From Palaemon carinicauda (taxonomy: Eukaryota; Arthropoda; Malacostraca; Decapoda; Palaemonidae), in contig NC_090744.1 of assembly GCF_036898095.1 (NCBI RefSeq), forward strand, positions 102,258,331 through 102,322,330: DNA of 64,000 nucleotides. The letters run 5' to 3'. Numbering within the stretch: position 1 is the first letter of the stretch; every line of letters begins with the position of its first letter. Both the position numbers and the translations under genes were made by a program. The notes below the pieces were generated by a model. The model worked only from the letters and a program-made list of their open reading frames with translations. It made no database searches and was not told the DNA's origin. Below, piece by piece: positions 1 to 11,429 of the stretch.

Positions 1-149
1 TATAAAAGGGGGAGAGCATGGGAAATGTTAAATCTGTTTGTGTGTGATTGTATGTGTGTGTGCATATCTCTTTTTATATTTACCCGTCAATTTGACGGGT
101 CGTGTACACTAGTATTTATATATTTGTATATTCACTCCATTACCTATTC

Positions 150-500
150 CTCAAACAGTCACCATTTAAAGGTTTAAAGGTCGCTCATGAATGGCAGGAG
201 CAAGGAACAGTGTCATTGCCCTATCGAGTAGGACAATGCCCTAGAGACTGTTCATTTATACATATGATCAGCGCCCAAGCCCCCTCTCCATCCAACCACA
301 AGACCAAGGAGGGCAGGCAATGGCTGCTGATGACTCAGCAGATAGACCTACAGGCTCCCCCAAACCCACCATCTTGACTCCAAAAGGATAGGGAAGTTGT
401 AGCAACCAAAGAAACTAACGAGTGTAAGCGAGACTCGAACACCAGTGTGGCATTCACCAATCAGGGAAGTTGCCACATCGGCCACCACAACCCCACCATA
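150..500 (-). mobile_element. tRNA-derived SINE
   Basis: Read on the minus strand, positions 500 to about 410 resemble a tRNA gene head: an A-box-like stretch followed by the B-box-like GGTGTTCGAGTC (complement of 432-443). A unique body follows. It contains the near-palindromic core CTGCTGAGTCATCAGCAG (complement of 324-341), and the unit ends near 150-190. The order of tRNA head, conserved core and tail is that of a SINE, transcribed by RNA polymerase III and mobilised by a LINE. The body looks like a family common in decapod genomes, but that is recall, not a search. Both ends are approximate. Confidence 0.7.
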
Positions 501-869
501 TTCTACCATTCTGATTCCCCCTGATATCGGCAGTGAGCCTGAGCATCTATATTACAAAAGGTGAAGTGTTACATACACATTGCAAAATACACTTTCATAT
601 AACATCGCTCTTGCTGCGTTCCCAGACCCCCCATCCCATCCCCCGAAGCGCTTAGCATCTCCTCGTGTTGGCGATGTGAGCAGAGGCACTTGAATGAACT
701 TCCTGGAGCAGCAGAATTAACATGAAATGAAATGAAAGGATGAGGCTGGTTAAAGCAGAAAGGTCAGGCTAACACTGCAATGAAGAAACGAAGTACTGAA
801 GGTGACGGATATGAAGTTTCTTATAAAGATGTTGAAAGGATTATAAAGAGGGAGGTTAGAGATGATGAC
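501..869. other. No gene seen
   Basis: Unique-looking DNA between the SINE and a microsatellite. I see no supported coding or RNA feature. Confidence 0.5.
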
Positions 870-876
870 AAATATG

Positions 877-915
<39 letters not shown>

Positions 916-948
916 ATGTGTGTGTGTATGTATATAGATATATATAAG

Positions 949-1003
<55 letters not shown>

Positions 1004-1076
1004 ATGTATATAGATATATATAAGTATATATTATATATATATATATATGTGTGTGTATATATATATATATATATAC

Positions 1077-1115
<39 letters not shown>
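870..1115. repeat. Compound (TA)n/(TG)n microsatellite
   Basis: Alternating TA and TG runs with an embedded motif (GTATATAGATATATATAAG) present at least twice. Long ORFs of Tyr-Ile-Tyr-Ile on both strands here are only translations of the repeat. Confidence 0.95.
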
Positions 1116-1307
1116 GTATATGCAAAAGAACCACCGGGAAAATGAGAATAGGAAATATAACATCAAGTCTTTGACTAGTTTCATGAAGAAGTAACACGAA
1201 AGTAGGCAGGACTTAATCTTATAATTCGTATTTTTATTTTCCATCTGGTTCTTTTGCATCTGAGTATCACGTTTCCCTGTGACTTTTACACATACCTGTA
1301 TACTGTG

Positions 1308-1356
1308 CTATATATATATATATATATATATATGAGGTGTGTGTGTGTGTGTATCT
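1308..1356. repeat. (TA)n(GT)n microsatellite
   Basis: About 12 TA units followed, after a short break, by about 8 GT units. Confidence 0.9.
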
Positions 1357-1950
1357 TTTATAACTTACAGTTCAGTGTGATATACCATCTTCTTAGAGCT
1401 TCACTGACTTTGATAATAAAAGATCATTCAGGTTTCTCATTCATGAAAAAAATTCCATCATTTAATTACTAATCTTTATTTTAAATTAATATTGATCATT
1501 AATAGCGATAATTCTTAAAGATTTTTGACAATTTTAAAGGTTTATACATTAATCAAACCTCCAATATTGCAGATGAGATAGTAGCTTATTATTGTTCTAA
1601 TTCAGATGTCATAAGGAAACTGTCATAAGTATATTGAACTGAGATCTTATGGCAAATACATTTTAGTTATATTCGTAATTCATATATAATATTTCAATGA
1701 TAACGTTTCATTATAGGCTATCTGAAAAGGTATGAATGCTTATGTATTCTGTAACTAAAATTATTTTTTGTATTTTAAAGAGTTGCTAGATGTCATTAGC
1801 AGGGTATTCTATAATACCTCTTCTGAATAGGGCATTTCCCTCTAAGCGGAAAACGTATTCTAATATTCCTTTCCCAAATTAAAAAATAAACCGCGTCGAG
1901 TTCAATGAGATGCTACAGCAACTTTTTTCCCGTAGAACTTTGAACATAAC

Positions 1951-2011
<61 letters not shown>

Positions 2012-3289
2012 TTCCCTTATATTGTATTTCTTTGTATTATCACAAGTCAATATGTTCATTTTGTATGTTGGCCGAAGTACTATCCAGATATAGTTGCATC
2101 TTTTTTTCCGAGTAGACCACAACTAAACCTCTACGAAATAAATGAAAATTTATTTTCTATATAACTTGATATTGACTGTATTAGCATTTTCACAATTAAT
2201 GCTGTATAATGGTTCATTCCATTTTTTTAGGTTAACAAAACATGAAATAATATAACTCCAGTCACTCTGCTTTCTATGTATACAAGAATCTTCTCTCTTT
2301 CTTCTTTCAAAACCTTTCTACAGTATATGTCTGTCAATAATTCTAATTTATTCTACTTTTTATCAACTTCACTACTGCCAATTCTATTACCAGTGCACAC
2401 CAGCTATTTGGTGTAGATTTCAAATAAAACAGGATATTCAAAATTATTGAGACTGAGGAATAAATAAGCGAAATAAAACGTTTGATTTGGCTTAACATTG
2501 TTGGAACCATTTTTGGATGTAAACAATTGCTAACACGGTTTGGAACAGTAAACAATGTCACCCGTCCGCCCCTTCTTACTCCCTTCTGGCAACAAGGAAC
2601 GGCGATATATTGAATTTTATTATGCAATTCTTCTGTTTCCCAATATTGTGAAGGTAAGGCTTTCCTTAATATGTGATAGATTAATTAATATTCAAATTAT
2701 TTTACAGTTAAACTACTGTAGTCTTCTTGATGTGAAACCGAGCTGGTAGAAGTGTAAATATAGCCTAGGCCAAAATTCTTTTTTAGAGATCTAGCAACTT
2801 CATGCTAGGTTAGGTTATACCCTCAGAATAGGTTAGCGTTAGCAGTACATTTTCGTGTGTGGCGTATTTTGGAATTTTTTAATATGATTAAAAGGGTCGT
2901 AAAGGAGAGACTTTAACCAAATGACGAAAACTTAATTTAAAAGATGATTTTCAAGATATTCTTTTAATAATGCGTTTTATGTATTTTTCACATTCTGTGT
3001 CGTTCCAAACAAATATTCATATTTTTTTAATTCCTACACTTAAGAAACAACGGTCCTGAATAATGAGGAAGCAGAATTGGGGGAATGTCATAATCAAGAA
3101 TTATCAGAAACCCTAATTCTAATAATCTAATGACTCGTAGAAAACATGAGTGATTACGGTTATCACTTATCAGTAGTAATTCCCACAATTAATTTACTTT
3201 ACTTTAATGGCTGCTTATCTAGTCCCAACAACAAAGCGCTTTGAAGATTTGCTGTAGAGAGACGGCAACAAAAGTCACTGGGATGTTCC
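1357..3289. other. AT-rich DNA without a recognised gene
   Basis: Only short ORFs are present and none has a recognisable domain. The stretch contains the (GA)n run listed separately and a small TAGGTTAGGTTA motif near 2810. Confidence 0.5.
1955..2007. repeat. (GA)n microsatellite
   Basis: Uninterrupted GA run of about 53 bp. Confidence 0.97.
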
Positions 3290-4560
3290 TTTGCCTCAGC
3301 TTCTTTATCCTAAGTTACCGAACCTACACTCTCATTACTCACCATCACCATACTTATCCTTACCTAAGCTAACCTCACCTTATCTGTCATTACCTAACCT
3401 ACCTTCACCTTCACTGTCCTTGCCTTACCTACCCATATCTGACCTATCCTCACTTAATCTACCCTTAACCCACTCTTAACTCATCTATTCTTACCTCAGC
3501 TATTCTTACCTTACTTACCCATACCATACCATCACTTTAAATAACCTTACCTAACCTGACCTGACCTGACCTATCCTATCCTATCCTATCCTCTCCTATC
3601 CTCACTTTACTCACCCTGTCCTAACTTTACCCACCCTGTCATCATTTTACCCACCCTTACCTAACCTACCGACACCTTGTATAAACTACTGTACTTACCT
3701 TACGTTACCGTAACTTACCTTAGCTAACCTACCCGTACAGTAACTAACCTACCCATACACTACTTAACCTAGCTTAATCTAACCTAACATACCCATAATT
3801 TATCCAACCTCATATTAGCTAACCTACCCATACCTTACCTCACCTACACATACTGTACCTTACCTTAGGTTTCCTTCCCTACTCTTAGGTTACTTTTCCT
3901 ACTAGTAGCTTACCTTCCCTACTTTTCATCTTAACTTCTTTACCCTAGTCATACCTGCCCTTACATAACCTACTTACCTTAAGTACCCTACTTACCTTAA
4001 ATACCCTACTTATAACCTACTTACCTTAGCTTACATTACCTTACCTTTGCTAACCTTGCCTTACCTTAGCTAACCTTACCTTAGCTAACCTTACCTTAGC
4101 TAACCTTACCTTAACTTTCCCTACCTTAACTTACCTTACCTTAACTTGCCTTACCTTACCTTACCTTACCTTGCCTTACCTTACTTTAGCTAACCTTACC
4201 ATACCTTACCTAAGCTAACCTACCAGTACACTACCTAACCTAACCTAACCTACTCATATTTTATCCTACCTTACCTTACCTTACCTTAACTTACCTTACC
4301 TTACCTTGCCATACCTTACCTTACCTTATCTTGCCTTACCTTACTTTAGCTAACCTTACCTTACCTTACCTTAGCTAACCTACCAGTACACTACCTAACC
4401 TAACCTACTCATACTTTATCCTACCTTACCTTAGCTAACATACCCATAATTTTCATTACTTTACCTTACTTTACCTTACCTTATCTTACCTGCTGTACCT
4501 TACCTTATCTTACATAACCTAACCGACCCATACCCCAACTTACTTTGTCACATCCTGGCT
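3290..4560. repeat. CCTTA/CCTAA pentanucleotide tract
   Basis: About 1.27 kb dominated by degenerate pentamers, mainly CCTTA (TAAGG on the other strand), with short pure runs of CCTAA, the complement of the arthropod telomere unit TTAGG. Higher-order duplications are visible: the phrase GCTAACCTACCAGTACACTA occurs near 4210 and again near 4375. Because it is internal and mixed, it is best called an interstitial telomere-like simple repeat, not a chromosome end. Confidence 0.85.
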
Positions 4561-4825
4561 TACCTTACCTTCCTAACCCTACAATATCATATCTAAGCAT
4601 TAACTTAGTGGAACAAATATAGATTGAAAGTAAGAAATGTAACTTAGCCTTTCATTCTTTAAAGTAACCTACAAGCCCCCCTAATTCCCATCTGGCCTTT
4701 TATGATCCACAACCTAAGCTGATCTACCGCTTTGTGCAAATGAAAATTAAAGAAATACCTTAGACTGACACAAATAGGAAGCTTGGGGTTAAATGAATGG
4801 GGATATAAACATCTCTAACCCACTT
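4561..4825. other. Left flank of element E1, no gene seen
   Basis: Unique-looking AT-rich sequence up to the left terminal repeat of E1. Confidence 0.5.
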
Positions 4826-5016
4826 TTTTTATGAATAATACTTACCTGGCAGTTATATATATATATATATATATAGCCGAGTCTCCGACTGCGGCAGAAT
4901 TTAATCGAAAATCGCGGCAACCGCCTTGTAGTGGTTGTGTGGTTAGACGGTTAACAACCCTTACAGGGAGGTACTTGGAATCATTCCCGTTTTCTGTTCC
5001 TCAGATTATCTCTGCC
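4826..5016 (+). repeat. E1 left inverted terminal repeat
   Basis: It starts with TTTTTATGAAT, then CTTACCTGGCAGTTATATAT, a short (TA)n run and a unique part ending near TTATCTCTGCC. The right ITR is its reverse complement with few differences. Confidence 0.93.
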
Positions 5017-5173
5017 GGCCGGATCGACAACATCGTTGGTCCGCCATTTAGTGTTTTTTCGGATCGCTTTCCCTTCATCGCCTTTTTGGACTTCGTTTTT
5101 GGTGAAGTACACTGTGTTGGGATTTGGCAATCGTGTTTGTTTTTTGTTTTGTTGTCTTTTTTCCTTTCTTATC

Positions 5174-7643
5174 ATGAGTGAAAAAATTCATTTTCGTATT
5201 TGTGCGAATGATATTTGCAAGGTGAGGTTGCCGAAAGTGTCGGTTGACCCTCACACTATCTGTATGGGTTGCAGGGGGTTTGAATGTGCTCTAGATAATA
5301 GGTGAAAGGAATGCGAGGTTTTAAGTGATGATAATTGGTTAGCTATGAAGCGCTATGTGCGCAAACTTGAGGTTGATAGAGTTAGAAGAGCTAAATCATA
5401 GTCAAAGTCTGCTAGTGAGCCTAGCTTAGATTTATCTATTGACCCATTGCTTGTAACGTCTTTGGAAGTTATTCCTTCCCTGAATGTAGTAACTCCTGCC
5501 CCTTCTACAGGATCTGTGCCTACGGATGACCCTGGGTATGCTAAATTAGCTGCTGAATTAGAGGCCATTAAAGCACAATTGGAGGCCTTTAAAGGTAAGG
5601 GTGTAAGTGAAATTAGTGCTTGTGAAAGTGCAGTGGAGGTGGCGACTGATCGAATCTGTCATACCCCTAGGTCTAGACCTCTACCAAGCTCCTACGACCA
5701 AGGGAGAAGGTACGTCAAAAGCCAAAAGGGGGTGAGAGGTGCTTATCCTCGGTCAGTCGTCGCCTCAGACAGTCCTGTTGCGATCTCCCAGGCTGCTCTT
5801 GACCGCCGTAGGAAAGGCGTGTCTGATACGTTTGGGTCTTCACCTGATCGTTCTCCCAGACGTAATTGGCGTTACGAATCAAGACCAATGAAGAGAGGGT
5901 GGAACCGGGATGTGCAGCCTCACTCTCCCTCTCCCAGTTCGAGTAGCCGAGATCCTGATCCTTCGGAAGACGATTTCGATGTTGTTCCTGTTAAGAGGGC
6001 AAAACAGAGAGTCCTTAACCCAGTTAATCCTGCTAAACTCCCTACTTCTTCTGCCAGCGCCCCCAGTCAAGCTGTACGACAACTGCCGTCTTCGGCACCG
6101 CGAGAGTCAGCGGAGGTTGCTAAAGCTTTCATGGTTGTTATGCAGGAACAACTTTCATCGTTAGTTCAAGCTTTCAGCCACCCTTCTCAGTCTGTCAGAC
6201 GTAAGGACGTCTCTTTGCCTGTTAAGAGATCTTCTTCTAAGAGAGATCTTAGTATCTCTCCCAAGAAACCTCTGCGCACTTCGTCAGCCGTACGACAACG
6301 CACACCCTCTTCATCGGCATGCTGCCAAGAATTTCCTTCCCCCCTCTCCGGCACCAGGACGATACTGCCTCTCGTTCTCGGTGCCGTGACGATTCCGTTT
6401 CTCTTTCGAAACACCAGGACGTTACTGCCTCGTTTCTTAGGAAACAGGATGAATGCAGTCTGCATTTTCAAGGCGAAGGCAGCCTGCATCTTCAGGATGA
6501 TTCCGTTTCTCGTCATCGTGACGATATTGCTTCTCGTCATCGTGACGATACTGCTTCTCGTCATCGTGACGATACCGCTTCTCGCCGACTGGATGTTAGC
6601 AGCGCTCGGCGCCAGGATTCAAACAGCTCTCGGTGCCAGACTGCTGGCAGCCCCACTCTTCAGGATGTTATCCTTGAGCAGGACCTCGAAGATATTTCGG
6701 AAGCGGAAGAAAAACCTGCCGACTCTTCTAGTGATTATAAGGTTCTTTCTCGCTCTCTTTTGGAACTTTATGGGGAGGAATTTCAACCTTCGGCCCCTCG
6801 TTCTCCTCAGTCTCAATTTTCCAGGAAGAAAGCTACTAAGTCTTCGGCCTTCATCAAAATGAAACTTTCGATTTCGGCCAGGAAAGCTCTCGCTAAGGTG
6901 GATGATTGGATGAAGGAACGGAGACAAGCTGTCAAGACCACCTTTTTTTTCCACCGTCTCGGCTCGCTTCCAAGGCCGGTATGTGGTATGAGACAGGGGA
7001 ACCTTTGGGGTTAGGAGTCCCTGCCTCCTCCCAAGGTGACTTCTCGGCTCTTGTGGACTCGGCAAGAAGGCATGCTTTAAACTCTGCCAAGGTGATGTGG
7101 TCCATGTCGGAGCTTGATCACCTCGTCAAGGGAATTTTCAGGGTTTTCGAGGTTTTCAGCATCCTGGACTGGTCTCTCGGGACTCTGGCCAGGAAGTCTG
7201 AACTCCTGGAGGACACGAACGACCTGACGAGTATCATGTCCTGCATGGACAGAGCTCTAAGGGATGGAGCGAATGAATTGGCTTCCCTTTTCTCAGCAGG
7301 GGTCTTAAAGAAGAGGGCCCTTTTGTGCTCCTTCACCTCTAGATCTGTGACTGTTGCCCAGAAGTTGGAGCTGCTTTACGGCCCTTTTTCAAGTCATCTT
7401 TTTCCTGAAGCTCTGGTCAGAGATATCTCCCTTTCTCTGGCTCAGAAGGCTACTCAGGATTTTTTGTCTCGGTCGGCTAGGAAGACCTTACATGTTGCTC
7501 CTGCTCCTCTGAAGAAGGAAGAGAAGAAGTTTCAACAGCCCTTTCGGGGCAGGATCTCCTCGAGAGCGGATTTTAGGGGGAGAAGACAAGAGTCAGGGCC
7601 AAGGACCAGCAGGGGTGCGTTTAGGCCCCGGTCCAAAAAATGA
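5174..7643 (+). pseudogene. E1 gag-like protein, broken
   Basis: This should encode the nucleic-acid-binding structural protein of the element. I chose the ATG at 5174 because it opens the frame leading into a Cys-rich motif (CMGCRG followed by more Cys), a putative zinc-binding head also seen in fossil B. Next come a Ser/Pro/Arg-rich region, an array of 8-residue repeats (about 6350-6665), and a helix-rich C-terminal domain (6906 onward) with a basic tail. Breaks: TGA at 5303, TAG at 5399, a frameshift at the C run 6339-6344 and another at the T run 6943-6950. The gag end overlaps the RT ORF start by 29 bp in another frame. There is no database match behind the name; it rests on order in the element and similarity of layout to E2. 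Confidence 0.75.
6350..6665 (+). repeat. 24-bp minisatellite inside E1 gag
   Basis: The unit, roughly TCTCGTCATCGTGACGATAC plus four bases, encodes eight residues such as SRHRDDTA. Three nearly identical copies lie at about 6509-6585 and decayed copies lie on either side. The period is a multiple of three, so copy number can change without shifting the frame. Confidence 0.85.
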
Positions 7644-9702
7644 GATGGAAGTCCTCCAGACACCAGTAGGGGCAAGACTGTCTCGTTTTTGGCAGTCTTG
7701 GAAAAGGAGAGGGGCGGACACCTGGTCCCTCTCAGTCGTCAAGGAAGGTTACAAGATCCCCTTTTTAAATAAACCACCTCTCTCAGACACTCCCCTAGCC
7801 TTAGAGGCTCAGTACACCGACGCGGGGAAACGAGAGGCTCTTCTGGAGCTAGTCAACCAGATGTTGGTCAAGGGAGCAATAGAGCCGGTTCAAGACCTCG
7901 CCTCCCCAGGCTTTTACAATCGCCTGTTTCTGGTTCCCAAGAACTCGGGTGGATGGAGACCAGTCCTAGATGTCAGCTCTCTGAACGCCTTCGTGGAGAA
8001 AACAAAGTTCTCCATGGAGACGACTCAGTCAGTGCTGGCTGCAGTTCGTCCAGGAGACTGGATGGTTTCTCTCGCCCTGCAGGACGCTTATTTTCACGTC
8101 CCCATTCATCCGTCTTCGAGTAGATATTTGAGGTTTATGTTCCAGGGCAAGTGCTTCCAATTCAGGGCACTTTGCTTCGGTCTCAGCACAGCTCCCCAAG
8201 TTTTCACCACACTAATGGCGAATGTGGCAGGCTGGTTACACCAGGAGGGGATAAGGGTCTCCTTCTATCTAGACGACTGGCTGATCCGGTCACAGTCGAA
8301 AGAGAAATGTCTGGAGGACCTAATGAAGATGTATACGATGACTCAGGACCTGGGACTCATCGTCAACTGGGGGAAGTCTCAGACCGAGCCGAATCATACT
8401 ATTCTCTCTTTGGGGATAGTTCTGAATTCAGTTCTTTTTCAGGCTTCTCCCTCCCAGGAGAGGCAGACCAGGTGCCTGGACAAAGTCAAAGACTTTTTGA
8501 GGAAGCAGGAATGCTCAGCGAAGGAGTGGATGAGTCTGCTGGGAACTCTATCCTCCCTGGAGCAGTTTGTCCCGTTGGGGAGACTGCACCTAAGGCCTCT
8601 GCAACACTTCCTCGCAAAGGTTTGGAACAGAAAGATCCAGGAGGACACCTTTTCTTTTCCCATTCCGACAAAGATCAAGGATCTTTTGATGTGGTGGCTG
8701 GACCCAGCTCTGTTGGGAAAAGGGATCTCCTTGTTCAAGAAGAACCCCGACCTAGTGTTATTCTCAGACGCGTCCGAGTCAGGCTGGGGAGCAACACTAG
8801 GGAACAAAGAGGTCTCAGGTATTAGGGAAGGGAGTCAGATCAGTTGGCATATCAACAGGAAGGAATTGATGGCCATTTTGTTAGGGCTCAAGGCCTTCAA
8901 AACCTCGGTGTCAGGAAAGACTGTGGAGATCAATTCCGACAACACCACAGCTCTCGCGTACATAAGGAAGCAAGGGGGAACTCACTCCCTCTCTCTGTTC
9001 TCAACTGCGAGAGAGCTTCTCCTTTGGGCGAACGAGAACGAGACCCAGCTGTTGACAAGGTTTGTTCAAGGGCAGAGAAACATCAGGGCAGACATGCTCA
9101 GCAGGAGGGGACAAGTCCTTCCCACAGAGTGGACTCTCAACCCGCATGTCTGTCGGAGCCTCTGGAAGTTGTGGGGCAGACCTGTAATAGACCTTTTCGC
9201 CTCCGGTCTAAACAAGAGGATCCCCAACTACTGCTCCCTAGTCCCGGAAGAGGAAGCTGTTGCAGTGGACGCCTTCTTGATGGATTGGACGGGGCTGGAC
9301 ATGTATGCCTTTCCCCCGTTCAAGATCATCAATCTGATTGTCAGGAAATTCGCTCTCCTCGATTCGGGACGAATGATCCTAGTGGCTCCATTCTGGCCTG
9401 CGAGGGAATTGTTCACCGAAGTGGTAGGGTTGCTGATGGACTTTCCAAGAAGACTCCCAGCAAGTCCAGATCTTCTCAGACAACCCCACTTCGAGAGATT
9501 TCACCAAAACCCCCTCGCTCTCAATCTGACTGCCTTCAGACTGTCGAGAAGCTTGTTAGATCTCGAGGCTTTTCGGCACAAGCGGCGAAAGCTATTGCCA
9601 GAGCAAGGAGGATCTCTTCACAAAGAGTCTACCAGTCAAAGTGGGAGACCTTTAGAGCTTGGTGCAGGAGGCGCAAGGTTTCCTCGTCCTCTACCTCTCT
9701 AA
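7615..9702 (+). CDS. E1 reverse transcriptase, RNase H and methyltransferase-like polyprotein (RT probably inactive)
   Basis: An open frame of 695 codons. The RT domain spans about residues 60-300, with the palm motif YLDD at residues 218-221. Motif A reads LALQDAYF, so the catalytic Asp is Ala (codon GCC at 8074-8076, residue 154); E2 has LDLKDAYF. RNase H follows with its acidic set: D385 in SDASESGWG, E417, D442 in SDNTT, and D493 in RADMLSR. The last third (VIDLFASG ... MYAFPPF) resembles the DAM-like methyltransferase domain of DIRS elements. The start overlaps the gag end. The protein would copy element RNA into cDNA, but loss of the motif A Asp should abolish polymerisation. Confidence 0.93.
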   Translation: MRLGPGPKNEMEVLQTPVGARLSRFWQSWKRRGADTWSLSVVKEGYKIPFLNKPPLSDTPLALEAQYTDAGKREALLELVNQMLVKGAIEPVQDLASPGFYNRLFLVPKNSGGWRPVLDVSSLNAFVEKTKFSMETTQSVLAAVRPGDWMVSLALQDAYFHVPIHPSSSRYLRFMFQGKCFQFRALCFGLSTAPQVFTTLMANVAGWLHQEGIRVSFYLDDWLIRSQSKEKCLEDLMKMYTMTQDLGLIVNWGKSQTEPNHTILSLGIVLNSVLFQASPSQERQTRCLDKVKDFLRKQECSAKEWMSLLGTLSSLEQFVPLGRLHLRPLQHFLAKVWNRKIQEDTFSFPIPTKIKDLLMWWLDPALLGKGISLFKKNPDLVLFSDASESGWGATLGNKEVSGIREGSQISWHINRKELMAILLGLKAFKTSVSGKTVEINSDNTTALAYIRKQGGTHSLSLFSTARELLLWANENETQLLTRFVQGQRNIRADMLSRRGQVLPTEWTLNPHVCRSLWKLWGRPVIDLFASGLNKRIPNYCSLVPEEEAVAVDAFLMDWTGLDMYAFPPFKIINLIVRKFALLDSGRMILVAPFWPARELFTEVVGLLMDFPRRLPASPDLLRQPHFERFHQNPLALNLTAFRLSRSLLDLEAFRHKRRKLLPEQGGSLHKESTSQSGRPLELGAGGARFPRPLPL

Positions 9703-10604
9703 GCCAGATTGCAGACTTTCTTTTGTACCTCAGGCAGGATGCTAAGCTGGCTGTATCTACCATTAAAGGATACAAGAGCATGCTCTCAACCGTCTTTAGG
9801 CATAGAGGCTTAGAGTTATCTCAGAATAAGGACTTGCAGGACCTCCTTAGGTCTTTTGAGACAACGAAGTAGGTGCACTTAAGACCCCCTTCTTGGAACC
9901 TGGATGTGGTGCTTAAGTTTTTGTGCTCCAGGAAGTTTCAGCCTATCTCGCAAGCCTCTCTGCGAGATGTGACTAAGAAAACCCTCTTCCTTTTGACTCT
10001 AGCGACTGCCAGGAGGATCAGCGAGGTCAAGGCAATCGAGAAGCGTGTAGGCTTCACCATACATGGAGCGGTTTGTGCCTTGAAGTTCGACTTTCTCGCC
10101 AAGAAAGAGAACCCTTCGAAACCCTGGCCCAGGACTTTTGAAGTCCCTAACCTCACGAATCTAGTGGGTCAGGAACAGGAAAGCTTCCTCTGCCCAGTTA
10201 GGGCTCTTAAGGCTTATTTGGCCCACACTAAGAACGTGAGGGGTGCTTCCAACTCCTTATGGTGTTCGGTGAAGGATCCTCAAAAACCCCTGTCAAAGAA
10301 CGCTTTGTCCTTTTTCCTGAGGGAAACTATTAGGGAAGCCCACCTTTTTTGTGAGGAAGAAAACTTCGCCCTGTTAAAAGTACGGGCTCACGAAGTAAGG
10401 GCCATTGCTGCTTCACTGGCATACCGGAAAAATATGTCAGTTAGACAGATCATGGACGCAACGTTCTGGAGGAGCAACTCTGTCTTCGCTTCTCATTACC
10501 TCAGAGAGGTAAGAGTGGACTATGACAAGTGTTATACCTTGGGCCCATACGTAGCTGCGGCTTCTGTATTAGGCAAAGGAGTTACTACCCCCACTCAACC
10601 TTAG
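9423..10604 (+). pseudogene. E1 tyrosine recombinase, interrupted by a stop
   Basis: The reading frame is open from 8844 and overlaps the RT ORF. The recognisable domain begins near 9530 (LQTVEKLVRSRGF) with a core-binding part (YQSKWETFRAWC), then the catalytic domain. Tyrosine-recombinase signature residues are visible: Arg in ATARRISEV (about 10003-10025), the H-x-x-R box AHEVR (10386-10400), and His-Tyr in ASHYLRE (about 10491-10502). A TAG at 9870-9872 splits the frame between the two domains. The enzyme inserts the circular DNA intermediate and takes the place of an integrase. There is no in-frame ATG near the domain start, so the left end given is approximate; expression probably used the overlap with RT. 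Confidence 0.9.
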
Positions 10605-11005
10605 TTTATGTACTTGTATATGGGTTTGTGTTTTTTATGGTTGTCTGAGGTCCTCGTCTTGTGGTACGGTTCCCTCAGTCCAGATAGATAGTTTATATCT
10701 ATTTCTGCAAGGTTAGGTGGTTAGCTTTAGTAAGGTTGCAGGTTTTTATTATATGGGAAGGTAGTTTCTGAAGTCTAGTCAAGTTGTTGGTCCTACCCCT
10801 TTGACAGACTCGATTGAGTTGTTTGCAGCGTAGCAGGTCTACTCCTGGCTGAACAATCCTAAGGAAAAGCGACTCTAGAGGCAGTTACCTTTGAATTCAG
10901 CTACCTTAGCAGGTAAAGAATCAAGGTGTTTGTTCTCCTACAACTCTTTTGTTGTTTCCCCAACTATGTTTTTCTGTCTGTTTCCCTCCTTCAAATGTGT
11001 GAATC
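10605..11005 (+). other. E1 3' untranslated region
   Basis: Lies between the recombinase stop and the ICR. No ORF or further motif is seen. Confidence 0.6.
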
Positions 11006-11200
<195 letters not shown>

Positions 11201-11235
11201 TTAAGCCCACCCACCTCCCCTTAGGAGACAGGTCA

Positions 11236-11429
11236 GGCAAAGATAATCTGAGGAACAGAAAACGGGAATGATTCCAAGTACCACCCTGTAAGGGTTGTTA
11301 ACCATCTAACCACACCACCACCACAAGGCGGTTGCCGCGATTTTCGATTAAATTCTGCCGCAGTCGGAGACTCAGCTATATATATATAACTGCCAGGTAA
11401 GTATTCATAAAACTTTGTTTTATCATAAA
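11236..11429 (-). repeat. E1 right inverted terminal repeat
   Basis: Reverse complement of the left ITR, with scattered substitutions and a few extra bases at the outer end (TTTATGATAAAACAAAG on the minus strand). Those extra bases recur in the ICR and so fix the outer boundary near 11429. Confidence 0.92.

Noticed and set aside
410..500. Free-standing tRNA gene
   Set aside because: The tRNA-like head is continuous with a SINE body and lacks a convincing cloverleaf by eye.
750..1259. Long Tyr/Ile-rich ORFs on both strands (also near 10900-11240 and 35255-35733)
   Set aside because: They are translations of (TA)n and (TG)n microsatellites.
3290..4560. Chromosome end (telomere)
   Set aside because: The tract is degenerate, mixed with CCTTA, and followed on both sides by ordinary DNA.
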